This document shows positions 44,174 through 53,292 of a DNA stretch of 64,000 bases, piece by piece. The DNA lies in the NCBI RefSeq assembly GCF_000169175.1, contig NZ_AAWS01000038.1, forward strand, positions 30,006-94,005, read 5' to 3'. Every line of letters begins with the position of its first letter. The stretch's first letter is position 1. This DNA comes from Microscilla marina ATCC 23134. GTDB taxonomy: Bacteria > Bacteroidota > Bacteroidia > Cytophagales > Microscillaceae. The translations under genes were made by a program, and so were the position numbers. The notes below the pieces were generated by a model. That model did no database searches. It was not told the origin of the DNA and was given only the letters and a program-made list of their open reading frames with translations.

Positions 44174-47100
44174 CTACTTTGTTACTTTGAGCCAATTTTT
44201 ACAGCGAACACCTTCTGGCGAAATAAGGATGTAATAATAAATACCAGGGTCTGCGTCTGTGCCCCAGTCGTTTTGGTATTGATCTCGCTCAAATATTTTT
44301 CTGCCCCAACGATTGTATATTTCTACCTTATGATCGGTATAAGGGCTGACAAAAAAGTCGTTTTTACCATCGCCATTAGGCGTAATTACATTGGGCAACT
44401 CAGGCACTGTATTGTCTACGGTTACCTTTACCGAATCGGTGGCACTACAATGACTATTGGCTACAGTATAGGTAATGGTATAACTGCCCGACTCTGGATA
44501 GGTGTAAAACCCTCCTCCCGATTCGTTGTTAAACACCTCACCATTGCCCATTTGCCAGGTATGCTTCAATCCCTCACCTGCATCGGGCACTAGCTTTATT
44601 CTGGGCACTTTGCCGCATTCATTCAGCACCTTAGCTACAAAATTAGTGGTAGGAAAATCTAAGACATTGACTGTTACCAAAGCCGCAGTCTCACAACCAT
44701 CAACATCTTTTACGGTTACCTTATAGTTAGTCGTTTGGGCAGGGCTTGCCACAGGGTTGGCAATGGTGCTATCACTTAAGCCAGTACCTGGAGTCCAGAG
44801 ATAGCTCACTACCGACTTGCTTGAGGTGACCCGTAATGGAATAGAGTCGCGTACACAAATCGTATCAGACAAACTCACTGTCAGGGTATTTTTATACACC
44901 CTAAAAGTTTTGGTGGTGGTAAGGGTGCGCAAACAGCTGGGAGGGCTACTTGCTACCAAGGTTACAGTAAATAAGCCTTCTTCGTTGAATCGGAAACTGA
45001 CCGATTCGGTATTCCCAATATTGCCTACACCATTGCTTATGTTCCAGTCAAAAGTACTGGCACCCAAACCTTTATACACAAAGTTAAGCGTGGCTGGGGC
45101 ACAAATTTCAGTGACATCGTTTTGAACCGAGTCTTTAATGTCAAAATCAACCGTTAATATATCTACATCAAATTTAAAAGCGGCATTGTTGCAGTTATTG
45201 CTGCGGTTAAACTGTGAGTAAGCATTGGGAGTAGTAGGAAAGGTAGAACCATCGCCACAGGCACATACCGAGTGGTATACAATGCCATTTTTACTAAAAC
45301 GACAAGTCCCTCCATCTACGTGTTCACCCCTTGAAAGATTACTGCCCAGAAAAGTGCCATACACCAGGTCTTTAGCTCCAGCAGAAAGTACCGCTATATA
45401 AAAATCATCTCCATCAGTAGTTTGTTGTACCCCGTCAAAAGTGATGGGTAAATCGTTGGTGCTACTGTTGCGCATAGGTTGGGTGGTGTATCCGTTGGGC
45501 AAAAAATTATGGTTAATGCTGCCACCCCAACCCGTAATGTATACGTTCTCACAATCATTGACCAAGAAAGCCGTAGGTGAAATGTCTGGTTCGCTGCGTC
45601 CCGAACCTATCACCGTAGAATAAATGGTTGCAGACAGGTCTTTGTTAAGTTTATGGATAAATTGCTTGGCATTGCCATTAGAGTACACATCAGGGGTGAC
45701 TGGATAGTTACCAAAAGTTTGCCCAAAAGCATAGACATTGCTGTTAGTGTCCAGGTCTATAAAAAATGCTTGATCGGCATTATTGGTGCCCAAATACGTC
45801 AGTTTTTCGAGGGTGTTGCCATTGTTAGATATACGGGCAATAAAACCATCATCAGAACCAAGGTTGTTGCGGTGCAGGGCATCGGCAGAGCTGGGCAAAC
45901 CCGTGCTGGTAGTAGCTCCTGCTACAAACACTTCCTGGTCTTTGAATACTTTAATTGAAAAAGCTCCGTCAAATCCATTACCACCCAAGTAAGTACCCCA
46001 CACCATAGTGGTAAGGTCGCTGGTCATTTTAAAAACCACTGCATCGTGCCCTGCCGAAATAGCAGGTTGAATGGCGTTAACTACCGGAAAATCGGTAGAC
46101 AGTGTGGTAGAGGCTACATAAATGTTGTTGCTGCCATCTACAAACACATCGCCCCGGTACGCGTCTCCGTAGTTTTTGATACGAGGTAAAGTAGAAGTAT
46201 TTAGCCCGTCGTTGTTGTTACCGCCTATATAAGTAGCTGCCTTGAGCTGGTTGCCGTTTTGACTTATTTTAGCAATAAAAATATCGCTGCCTGAGGTGTA
46301 GCGCATACCTGCCAGTGGAGTAACCGATGGAAAACCGCTGGCATTGTTAAATGTTTGGTCAAAGGCGGTATTGCTGGTAGGCAGGTCATCAGAGCCAGTG
46401 GTGCCCATAATGATTAAGTCATCGTTGTTGTCTACTACCAGGCTATGGGGCACTTCGGCATCTTGCCCCCCATAAAAAGACCCGTACAATAAGCGATCGC
46501 CTTGAGCGCTAAACTTAAGAATACCTACATCTATTTGCCCTCCATAAGCTGACTGAAAAGCGCCTAGCGTAAGTGGAAAGTTAGAGCCAAACGCAGTGCC
46601 TCCAGCATACAAGTTGCCTGCAGCATCGAAAGTGGCGGTGTTGCCCCAGTTGTCGGCAAAAGATCCTGAGTAGGTAGAAAAAACCAGTTCAGGGTCTATC
46701 ACCAAGGCAAAGTTGGGGTTGTAACCATAAGGAAATTCAAAGCTTACCTCATTGTTGTTGAGTTTGAAGCGAGTCTCTACGATTATTTTTTTACCTTGAA
46801 TGATTTGGTAACAATACGGGCGCTTTTCTATCACCTTGCCCAGGCTCGTTTGTATTTCCAGTTGGCCATCTTTTAGGCGAATGTTATCAGCCGCATTGTA
46901 TTGCATTCGAATGATTTTGGGCGAGGTGTTGGGAGCCACTATAAATTCGTATTTCAAAGCGTTGTTTCGTTCATACAGCTTCAGGTCTATAGAAGGATAA
47001 ATGTTTTGGTAATGAATCGAGTGATAACTTTGAACATTGGTAGCCCATTTGGTGGGGTCTTTGCCCAAAAAATAGTTCATAGTTTCGGGTACTGGCTCTT

Positions 47101-47473
47101 GGGCGGTTATCTGAGGTTGAGGGTTGGCATCCTTAAATTTTACCTCAAAACTATGTGCTTTGATTTGTTGGGCTTGAGCTGTACGGCTCGCCACCGAAGA
47201 TACATTGGCAGTGTGTAGGCGCCCTATTGCCTTGGAGTCATAATAAGTATATTGAAAGCCATCATTTTTTAGAAACATAAAGCCACTTGGAATAGCTGCC
47301 CTGAATTTGACAGTGTTGTCCCACTGATTCTTGTTTTCAACAAACTTGTAGTTTTTGCTTTGAGGAGGTTTTTTGTGGTGTGCCCGTGCTTTGGCTAAAA
47401 CAGGGACTTGAGCCTGTATATAGCCTGATGCTCCTATTAAGAGCATCCAGAGGAAGAGTATGGTTTTATTCAT
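44174..47473 (-). CDS. Large secreted protein with gliding-motility type C-terminal domain (T9SS cargo)
   Basis: 1,099 residues from the ATG at 47473 (MNKTILFLWMLLIGASGYIQAQ, a signal peptide). An ATG 12 codons upstream is possible but gives a worse signal. Residues about 35-260 form the N-terminal beta domain usually preceding SBBP repeats (KNQWDNTVKFRA, EPVPETMNYFLGKDPTKW, YHSIHYQNIYPSIDL). About 270-760 is an SBBP-type propeller (GSFADNWGNTATFDAAGNLY, IDLDTNSNVYAFGQTFGN). About 770-1010 holds PKD-like domains. The last 75 residues (PNVITPNGDGKNDFF ... VEIYNRWGRKIFE) are the type B sorting domain exported by the type IX system. Probably a surface or released adhesin-like protein, transcribed alone. 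Confidence 0.9.
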   Translation of the reverse strand: MNKTILFLWMLLIGASGYIQAQVPVLAKARAHHKKPPQSKNYKFVENKNQWDNTVKFRAAIPSGFMFLKNDGFQYTYYDSKAIGRLHTANVSSVASRTAQAQQIKAHSFEVKFKDANPQPQITAQEPVPETMNYFLGKDPTKWATNVQSYHSIHYQNIYPSIDLKLYERNNALKYEFIVAPNTSPKIIRMQYNAADNIRLKDGQLEIQTSLGKVIEKRPYCYQIIQGKKIIVETRFKLNNNEVSFEFPYGYNPNFALVIDPELVFSTYSGSFADNWGNTATFDAAGNLYAGGTAFGSNFPLTLGAFQSAYGGQIDVGILKFSAQGDRLLYGSFYGGQDAEVPHSLVVDNNDDLIIMGTTGSDDLPTSNTAFDQTFNNASGFPSVTPLAGMRYTSGSDIFIAKISQNGNQLKAATYIGGNNNDGLNTSTLPRIKNYGDAYRGDVFVDGSNNIYVASTTLSTDFPVVNAIQPAISAGHDAVVFKMTSDLTTMVWGTYLGGNGFDGAFSIKVFKDQEVFVAGATTSTGLPSSADALHRNNLGSDDGFIARISNNGNTLEKLTYLGTNNADQAFFIDLDTNSNVYAFGQTFGNYPVTPDVYSNGNAKQFIHKLNKDLSATIYSTVIGSGRSEPDISPTAFLVNDCENVYITGWGGSINHNFLPNGYTTQPMRNSSTNDLPITFDGVQQTTDGDDFYIAVLSAGAKDLVYGTFLGSNLSRGEHVDGGTCRFSKNGIVYHSVCACGDGSTFPTTPNAYSQFNRSNNCNNAAFKFDVDILTVDFDIKDSVQNDVTEICAPATLNFVYKGLGASTFDWNISNGVGNIGNTESVSFRFNEEGLFTVTLVASSPPSCLRTLTTTKTFRVYKNTLTVSLSDTICVRDSIPLRVTSSKSVVSYLWTPGTGLSDSTIANPVASPAQTTNYKVTVKDVDGCETAALVTVNVLDFPTTNFVAKVLNECGKVPRIKLVPDAGEGLKHTWQMGNGEVFNNESGGGFYTYPESGSYTITYTVANSHCSATDSVKVTVDNTVPELPNVITPNGDGKNDFFVSPYTDHKVEIYNRWGRKIFERDQYQNDWGTDADPGIYYYILISPEGVRCKNWLKVTK

Positions 47474-47552
47474 TTCAATGACATTAAGTTTATACACGTA
47501 CTTTGACAACTACTATCTGTACGTATTACATGGTTTCTTTTGTCTGGTTTTA

Positions 47553-47763
47553 GAGCTTGTTTAAATTGTCGGTCATAGGAGATTTTATGATGAGTTTTCG
47601 GATTAGATGCGTCAAAACGAGCTTTAGCGAGCTCTGTTTCACCTTTGAAAATTAATATTTAAACTAATTTTGAAGGAATAGCCGCGCTATTGCTGATAAA
47701 TTTGACAATATATAATCAGGAAAATCACGTAAAAGACCTAATTAATGAATTTTAAACAAGCTC
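47553..47763. mobile_element. MITE-like element with 13-bp inverted ends and TTA target duplication
   Basis: The ends GAGCTTGTTTAAA (47553-47565) and TTTAAACAAGCTC (47751-47763) are perfect inverted repeats. TTA flanks both sides (47550-47552 and 47764-47766). The inside, about 185 bp, has no long frame. Three-bp TNA duplications and GAG-starting ends recall the IS1031 branch of the IS5 family, so this may be its non-autonomous derivative. The parent element is not in the window. Confidence 0.75.
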
Positions 47764-48076
47764 TTAGTATATTTTTATCTGCAAGATACTATTGTAATAG
47801 TAAGACCACCAACTGGTAGCCTACCCTTATTGTAACTCATTTGTTTGTATAAGACAACTAGAGTGAATTTATCAGGTCATTTATATGAAAAAAGCCATAA
47901 AGTTTTATAGTTTTGCTGCCTCTTATGCATACCTTCATTTTTGGGCTTGCTATATACAACAGCCATTGTTTTAATAACAATGTTCAAAGTATTAGATAAT
48001 ACACCTGCCGAAAACAAGTTAATGAATAGTTTTTGGTTATTAAAGATAAATTTTTGTTTAACTACCTTTTGTGACG

Positions 48077-48112
48077 AACCCGTTAGGAATTTTTCCTTTC
48101 GGGTTGTTTTTT
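48077..48112 (+). terminator. Terminator-like hairpin without an obvious gene
   Basis: AACCCG and CGGGTT form the stem base, with a partial extension (TTAGGA against TCCTTT), followed by GTTTTTT. No coding gene ends upstream on the plus strand. It may mark the end of a small RNA. Confidence 0.5.
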
Positions 48113-48176
48113 CTTAAGGGGTAGGGGAGAGTTGGGTTACCATAATTTTAAGCAACAAAAAAGCCCTATCAGATTT

Positions 48177-48377
48177 GATAAGGAATGGTGTAAAAATAAA
48201 GTTCTATAGTAACGCCAAAATATTTTGTTGGCAGGAGAGGCAGGGCAATATCCAGTGGATATTGAGCCAGCCCTGCGGGACGGCGTCATAGCAGCGCTAC
48301 GGCAAGTTTTTTTAACGAATTCTGTCAGCGAAAGATGACGTTAAAAATGTAAATTTATTTTGGTACTATTCCTTATC
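48177..48377. repeat. 201-bp inverted-repeat element (second MITE-like element)
   Basis: The ends GATAAGGAAT (48177-48186) and ATTCCTTATC (48368-48377) are perfect inverted repeats, and similarity continues inward for about 40 bp with mismatches. The inside contains a long hairpin (48240-48276: GCAGGGC pairing with GCCCTGC around AATATCC-AGT-GGATATT). Its right end overlaps the insertion-sequence end by 7 bp. Confidence 0.6.
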
Positions 48378-49774
48378 TCGACTTTAGCCATTTGCAAAAA
48401 AGAAACCCACTCCGGGAAAAACAAGTTAAAATTGTGACCAAACATTTTTAACAATGCAAATATTCCCGAATGAGTTTCTTGATGTGATAATACAATTTAA
48501 AGGTGTGTTTTCAAAGCGTATATATTCGCATGTTCAATTTTTACTGGCAGGGGCAATCTTATGTCAAGGTAAACGAACCATAAGCTCTGTGCTTCGCATC
48601 TTGGGTTTGAGTAAGGTAAAGAACTTTGGCAAGTACCATCGTGTTTTGAGCAGAGCCAATTGGTCATCATTAAGATGTTCTAAAATTTTACTTCATCAAC
48701 TTCTTAAGTGATTGCTTCCTGGAGATAAGTTAGTATTTGGGATAGATGAGACTATTGAACGAAGGTGGGGTAGAAAAATCAGTAAACGAGGAATTTACAG
48801 GGATAGTGTCCGGAGTAGTAAATCTCATTTTGTCAAGTGTAGTGGATTGCGTTGGCTTTGTGTGATGTTGCTGGTTAATGTTCCGTGGGCTGGTCGCGTT
48901 TGGGCATTTCCTTTTCTAAGCACCCTTGCACCAAGCGAAGGTTATGCACAGAAACAGGGCAAGGTTCATAAAACAGTCACCCAGCGAGCAGCTCAGCTAA
49001 TTTCATTGCTGGTTACCTGATAGGGAAATAATTGTAGTGGGAGATAATAGTTATGCCTGTATGGAGCTGCTTAATAAGGTATGTAAGTTGGCAACTATGC
49101 GCATGGATGCTGACTTTGTTCCTCCACGTCTGTCAGGGCAAAGAGGTCCCAATCGTAAAAAAGGGGATAAATTGCCCAAGCTAACGGAGGTATTGGAAAA
49201 CCCTCAAACAGTTTGGCAGATGATTACGATTACTGAGTGGTATGGTCATGCAAACAAAGTGACTACAGGAACTGCTTTATGGTATCGGGCAGGAAAACCA
49301 GTGATTCCATTAAGGTGGGTTTTGTTGTGTGATCCTGATCAAAAACTTGAGCCAAGGGCAATACTCTGCACCGATTTGTCTCTCTCTTTAAAAGAGATTG
49401 TGACTTACTATGTCAGGCGTTGGTCAGTAGAAGTTACCTTCGGGGAAGTAAGAAAGCACCTGGGAGTAGGAACTCAAAGACAATGGAGTGATGAACAACA
49501 CCTGCGTTGATGAGCTTATTTTCTATAGTCACATTAATGGCTCACAGGCAAGCACTCATGGGCGAATTGCCTGTTGTCGAGACTTCCTGGTATAAAAAGC
49601 CGTATCCAACCTTTAGTGATGCGCTGGCTTACACCAGGGGGCTTTTTTGGAATAAATTTAATTTTTTACACTCGCCAAAAACAGGCGAGTGTAAAGTAAC
49701 AATATCAAAAGATTTGCTCGAGCATATGCAGCAGACATTAATGTATGCTACATAAGGCTAAAGTCGAGATAAGG
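48371..49774 (+). mobile_element. Insertion sequence, 1,404 bp, decayed
   Basis: Bounded by perfect 19-bp inverted repeats, CCTTATCTCGACTTTAGCC (48371-48389) and its complement (49756-49774). It contains one broken transposase gene. No target duplication is clear. Confidence 0.9.
48454..49755 (+). pseudogene. DDE transposase pseudogene
   Basis: Four consecutive pieces form one transposase of about 430 codons. Piece 1 (48454-48711) ends at TGA 48709 in the same frame as piece 2 (48712-49020). Near 49010 the frame shifts by one, because the expected WLPDRE is found in another frame (TGG TTA CCT GAT AGG GAA). Piece 3 (to 49510) then continues, and near 49505 the frame shifts again into piece 4 (49507-49755, SLFSIVTLMAHRQAL). 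Catalytic acids are visible as FGIDET, VVGDNSYAC and WSVEVTFGEVRKHLGVGTQRQW. The sequence looks like a DDE transposase related to IS701-type elements, but the family is not certain. Three lesions mean it cannot make an active enzyme. Confidence 0.88.
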
Positions 49775-50304
49775 TTTCCTAAGCAACCTTAGGTTGACGC
49801 TAATGCGAAAACAAGTTCGGGGTTTTTAATCTGCGAATGCAGTCTTTGCTGTGTAATGAAAGTTTGTTCTGTAAGGAGCGATACTTTTACTCATTCAAAC
49901 CTTCAAATTTTCTTTGGAAGACCTAAAAGAACTGACGTTTTATAATAGCACATTTCTGATTGATTTTCGAGTTTTCAAGCTGTAAGATTGCTTCTGCAGT
50001 GCGAGGCAGAGTTATCAATGAACATTAGGCACAAATCGTCCTGCTTCGCAAATGCTTGAATCCGTGCTTGTCACGAGAGGGTTGTGTTTTTTATTACGTT
50101 TTTATAAAAAATGCGACCTTTCGCTGTGTTAAGTCTTCCTCCTCTGAAACACCCAAAAGAGATAGAAGTGTGTCAAAGTGACTTATTTGGCTGAGACTGT
50201 CGGGATAAAAACGGTCACTATGTCTGATTAAGAGATTTTGAGCAATGTTTGTTGAGTCGAAAACAGGCACAACCGGGTCGTGTATTCACTAAAACAAAAC
50301 AAAC
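49775..50304. other. Intergenic stretch upstream of ffh
   Basis: 530 bp with a small hairpin at 49778-49793 (CCTAAG/CTTAGG) just past the insertion sequence. No coding frame or RNA gene is recognised, though the ffh promoter must lie here. Confidence 0.35.
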
Positions 50305-51609
50305 ATGTTTGAATCATTAAGTCAGCGGATAGAAGAAGCTGTACACAAACTCAAAGGCAAAGGACGCATTACCGAGGTAAATGTAGCTTCTACTATCAAA
50401 GACATTCGACGAGCGTTGATAGATGCCGATGTAAACTATAAAATTGCCAAACAAGTAACCGACGACATCAAGGTAGAAGCCTTGGGGCGCAAGGTGCTCA
50501 AGAGTTTAGCACCAGGGCAAGTACTCATAAAAATTGTCCACGAAAAGCTCACCGAACTAATGGGGGGTAAGCCGCAAGAGGCGAACCTTAAGGGCAGTCC
50601 TGCTATAGTATTAATGGCAGGGCTACAAGGTTCGGGTAAAACCACTTTTTCGGGTAAACTGGCGAACTTAATTCAGCAAAAGCAACACAAAAAAGTGCTG
50701 TTGGTGGCTTGCGATGTATACCGTCCCGCTGCCATTGAACAGCTAAAAGTGGTGGGCGAACAAATAGGAGTAGAGGTATATGCTGAGCCTGATAATAAGA
50801 ACCCAGTGGCAATTGCCCAAAATGCGGTAGAACATGCCAAAACCCATCATTATAAAGTGGTGGTGGTAGACACGGCTGGGCGGTTGGCAATAGATGAAGT
50901 AATGATGCTAGAGATTGCCCAAATAAAAGCCGCCATTCAGCCTTCGGAAACTTTGTTTGTGGTAGATGCTATGACAGGACAAGATGCAGTAAATACAGCA
51001 AAGGCTTTTAACGAACGTATTGATTTTGATGGGGTAGTGCTGACCAAAATGGATGGAGACACGCGCGGTGGTGCTGCTTTGTCTATTCGTGCGGTAGTCG
51101 ATAAACCTATCAAGTTTATAGGCACTGGCGAGCAGATGAGGGCTTTAGATACTTTTCGCCCAGAGGGAATGGCAGGACGCATTTTAGACATGGGCGATGC
51201 TTTGCTTCTAGTAAATGAGGCATACTCTGACGAGGAAAGGAAAGCGCAGGAGCGACTACAACGCAAAATGCGTAAAAATCAGTTTGATTATAACGATTTT
51301 TTAGCGCAGCTGCAAAACATAAAAAAAATGGGCAGCCTCAAAGACTTGATAGGGGCGTTGCCTGGTACCAACAAGCTTTTACGCAATACCGACTTGAGCA
51401 ATGAATCGCTTACACCCATTGAGGCAATGATTTATTCTATGACACCACAAGAACGGCAAAAACCTGTATTGCTCAGGGACGCCAATAGACAAAAAAGGAT
51501 TGCCAATGGTAGTGGTAATTCTATACAGCAAGTGGGGCAGCTCATCAAGCAGTTTGAAGATATGCGTAAAATGATGAAAAAGCTTAATAAAGGGGGCAAG
51601 TTTAAATAG
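50305..51609 (+). CDS. ffh: Signal recognition particle GTPase Ffh
   Basis: 434 residues. N domain (1-85, FESLSQRIEEAVHKLKGKGR), then the GTPase with GLQGSGKTT (106-114), VACDVYRPAAIEQL, DTAGR (189-193), TKMDGDTRGGAAL and the closing loop GTGEQM. The C-terminal M domain (about 305-434) is Met-rich (MRKMMKKLNKGGK) and binds SRP RNA and signal peptides. It delivers inner-membrane proteins to FtsY. Length and order are normal. A terminator follows about 100 bp downstream, so the gene is likely transcribed alone. Confidence 0.98.
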   Translation: MFESLSQRIEEAVHKLKGKGRITEVNVASTIKDIRRALIDADVNYKIAKQVTDDIKVEALGRKVLKSLAPGQVLIKIVHEKLTELMGGKPQEANLKGSPAIVLMAGLQGSGKTTFSGKLANLIQQKQHKKVLLVACDVYRPAAIEQLKVVGEQIGVEVYAEPDNKNPVAIAQNAVEHAKTHHYKVVVVDTAGRLAIDEVMMLEIAQIKAAIQPSETLFVVDAMTGQDAVNTAKAFNERIDFDGVVLTKMDGDTRGGAALSIRAVVDKPIKFIGTGEQMRALDTFRPEGMAGRILDMGDALLLVNEAYSDEERKAQERLQRKMRKNQFDYNDFLAQLQNIKKMGSLKDLIGALPGTNKLLRNTDLSNESLTPIEAMIYSMTPQERQKPVLLRDANRQKRIANGSGNSIQQVGQLIKQFEDMRKMMKKLNKGGKFK

Positions 51610-51710
51610 TTGGGTAAATAAGATTCAATAGCTTGGAGAGGGTTTTAGACTTTAGGTAGTCTTTGTTATTTTGGCAATTCATCAAGTTTATTAGTTAGAA
51701 AACAATAAGG

Positions 51711-51742
51711 CGACAGGTAGTAGGGCACTACTTGTCGTTTTT
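51711..51742 (+). terminator. Terminator after ffh
   Basis: CGACAGGTAGT pairs with ACTACTTGTCG around AGGGC, followed by TTTTT. Confidence 0.8.
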
Positions 51743-51761
51743 GAGCTAAAGATGAGGGTAT

Positions 51762-51796
51762 AAAAAAACCCTTACTCTGTTTAGGAACAAGGGCTT
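51762..51796 (-). terminator. Terminator of the cold-shock gene
   Basis: On the minus strand AAGCCCTTG pairs with AAGGG(T) and is followed by TTTTTTT. It lies 48 bp past the stop codon. Confidence 0.75.
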
Positions 51797-51843
51797 GGAT
51801 TCTTTATGTAGACATTACATTGCTGTAACGTGAATTTCAATGC

Positions 51844-52038
51844 TTATCTGATACGCTTAACATTTACTGCATTCAATCCTTTTCTACCTTCTTGAAGTTC
51901 AAATTCTACTTCATCGCCTTCACGAATATCGTCAACTAATCCTGACACGTGAGTGAAGTATTCTTTGTTTGAACCATCTTCGGTAATGAATCCAAATCCT
52001 TTAGATTCATTGAAAAATTTTACTGTTCCTGTATTCAT
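51844..52038 (-). CDS. Cold-shock domain protein (CspA family)
   Basis: 64 residues, one OB-fold. RNP1 is KGFGFI (about 13-18) and RNP2 is EYFTHVSGL (about 26-34), with the usual initial GTVKFFNESKG. RNP2 reads EYFTHV rather than the common DIFVHV, a small variation. It binds single-stranded RNA/DNA and loosens RNA structure. It is flanked by a terminator and an AT-rich upstream region with a TATCTTTG box. Confidence 0.95.
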   Translation of the reverse strand: MNTGTVKFFNESKGFGFITEDGSNKEYFTHVSGLVDDIREGDEVEFELQEGRKGLNAVNVKRIR

Positions 52039-52061
52039 TATTGTAATTTTGTAATAAAGCC

Positions 52062-52069
52062 CAAAGATA
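52062..52069 (-). promoter_or_regulatory. Candidate -7 element (TATCTTTG) of the cold-shock gene
   Basis: TAnnTTTG match on the minus strand 24 bp upstream of the ATG, giving a very short leader. A second, longer transcript from further upstream cannot be ruled out. Confidence 0.35.
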
Positions 52070-52260
52070 AGTTATTGTGGCCTTATAAAATAGTTTATAG
52101 TAAATTAATTTTTGAGTTTTTAAAATTTTTTTTGAGACCACTTATAAGTGTTAAATTTATAAGCGAATGCTCGGTCAAATTTTTAATTGATAGTGAGCAA
52201 ATAGGTTTTTTTTTGGCAAAAAAAAAAGATAATTACCCAAAGTTTATTTCCACCCCTTAT

Positions 52261-52962
52261 TTAATCCATCATTTCGCGCAGTACTGTCAGCGATTTGAGT
52301 GTGCCAAAACCACCTATATGTAAATGGTAATACTCTAACAACAAGTCAATTACATAACTTCTGGTGGCAGACTCTATAGCAATAGTTTCTTCAAAATTAC
52401 TGCTCAATAACTGGTTGATGACCTGTTTTATTTGTGTACTTTTTGTCGAAGGAAAAGATACGGGACGCTGGTTGTTTACTTCGGCTATCATCACGTCAGC
52501 CGATTGAGGGTCAAAGCCCAAAAAACGAGGCATTTTTGCCAAAAACTGTAAGTGAAATGCCCGGAAATCTTTTTGAGTATCATCAAACCACACAAGTGCA
52601 TTGAGCAAAAAGTCAAACAACAGGTGGTTTTCTTCTTCTTCGCGTAGTGCTTTGCTGAGTACTTCGGCAATAAAAAGCGCGATGGTAGACTTCTGAAAAT
52701 CAAAAGGAATGTTATGAAATGGCACATGGCAACGTGCTTCTGAAATACGTTGAATATTGCTAGTGTTTTGCTTATAATATACTACCATGTCTAACAGGGT
52801 AAGTGGTTGATAGAGGGCTATTTTGCTACCATTCTTGTTCGACCTCACCCCATTTATAATATAAGTTTTCATGCCCATTTCTTCAGTAAATATTTTGGCA
52901 ATGATGGATGTTTCGCTGTATTTAGTATAGTGAATGACTATGCCTCTTGTTTTCTTTAACAT
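52261..52962 (-). CDS. recO: DNA repair protein RecO
   Basis: 233 residues. The N-terminal OB-fold has the family start (KTRGIVIHYTKYSETSIIAKIFT, about 4-26) and GVRSNKNGSKIALYQPLTLL, with a helical C-terminal domain (VLSKALREEEENHLLFDFL). The zinc-binding cysteines of some RecO proteins are absent, as in many Bacteroidota. It loads RecA onto SSB-coated DNA with RecR in gap repair. It diverges from the neighbouring porZ-like gene across 330 bp. Confidence 0.95.
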   Translation of the reverse strand: MLKKTRGIVIHYTKYSETSIIAKIFTEEMGMKTYIINGVRSNKNGSKIALYQPLTLLDMVVYYKQNTSNIQRISEARCHVPFHNIPFDFQKSTIALFIAEVLSKALREEEENHLLFDFLLNALVWFDDTQKDFRAFHLQFLAKMPRFLGFDPQSADVMIAEVNNQRPVSFPSTKSTQIKQVINQLLSSNFEETIAIESATRSYVIDLLLEYYHLHIGGFGTLKSLTVLREMMD

Positions 52963-53292
52963 GAGAGTAAATTAATAAAATTACCCTTGATTTGGCTAAC
53001 TTTTTAATGATGTGTTGAGTAAATTTTTCGTACTGTTTGTGAAACCTGCTAATTTGGTATAATTTGCCTTGTTTTCTTTGCGCAAGTGGTAAGTAACTTG
53101 TAATAGGGGCAAGCTTTAAGCGACAAGTTCTTAGATACCGATGCGTATCGAATGTCGGCATAGTCTCCACTAGGCAAACCTTGTTTAACTATGTTGAACT
53201 CATCACAGCAAGCTACTGTCGATTCGGTTCACAAGCAGTCGCCACGCAAACTGTGCACGCAATTGAAGAATGACTATTAACAAAATTAAAAA
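52963..53292. other. Intergenic region recO/porZ with repeat copy B
   Basis: 330-bp divergent region. The left third should hold the recO promoter. The rest contains the repeat below, running close to the porZ start, so porZ regulation may depend on it. Confidence 0.45.
53105..53237 (+). repeat. Modular dispersed repeat, copy B
   Basis: AGGGGCAAGCTTTAAGC, then TTAGATACCGATGCGTATCG with GTCGGCA, then the core TTGTTTAACTATGTTGAACT and GATTCGGTTCACAAG. The middle block matches copy C (TAGATGCTGATGCATATCGG) and the core matches both A and C. Confidence 0.75.

Larger units (their letters stand above)
47474..48370. other. 897-bp region with two non-coding inverted-repeat elements
   Basis: There is no gene here. 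It holds a 211-bp MITE (47553-47763), a terminator-like hairpin (48077-48112), and a 201-bp inverted-repeat element (48177-48377) that runs into the left end of the insertion sequence. Confidence 0.6.

Noticed and set aside
49775..50304. Possible SRP RNA or tRNA gene upstream of ffh
   Set aside because: I could not build a cloverleaf or SRP helix from it, and no GTTCGA-type loop is present.
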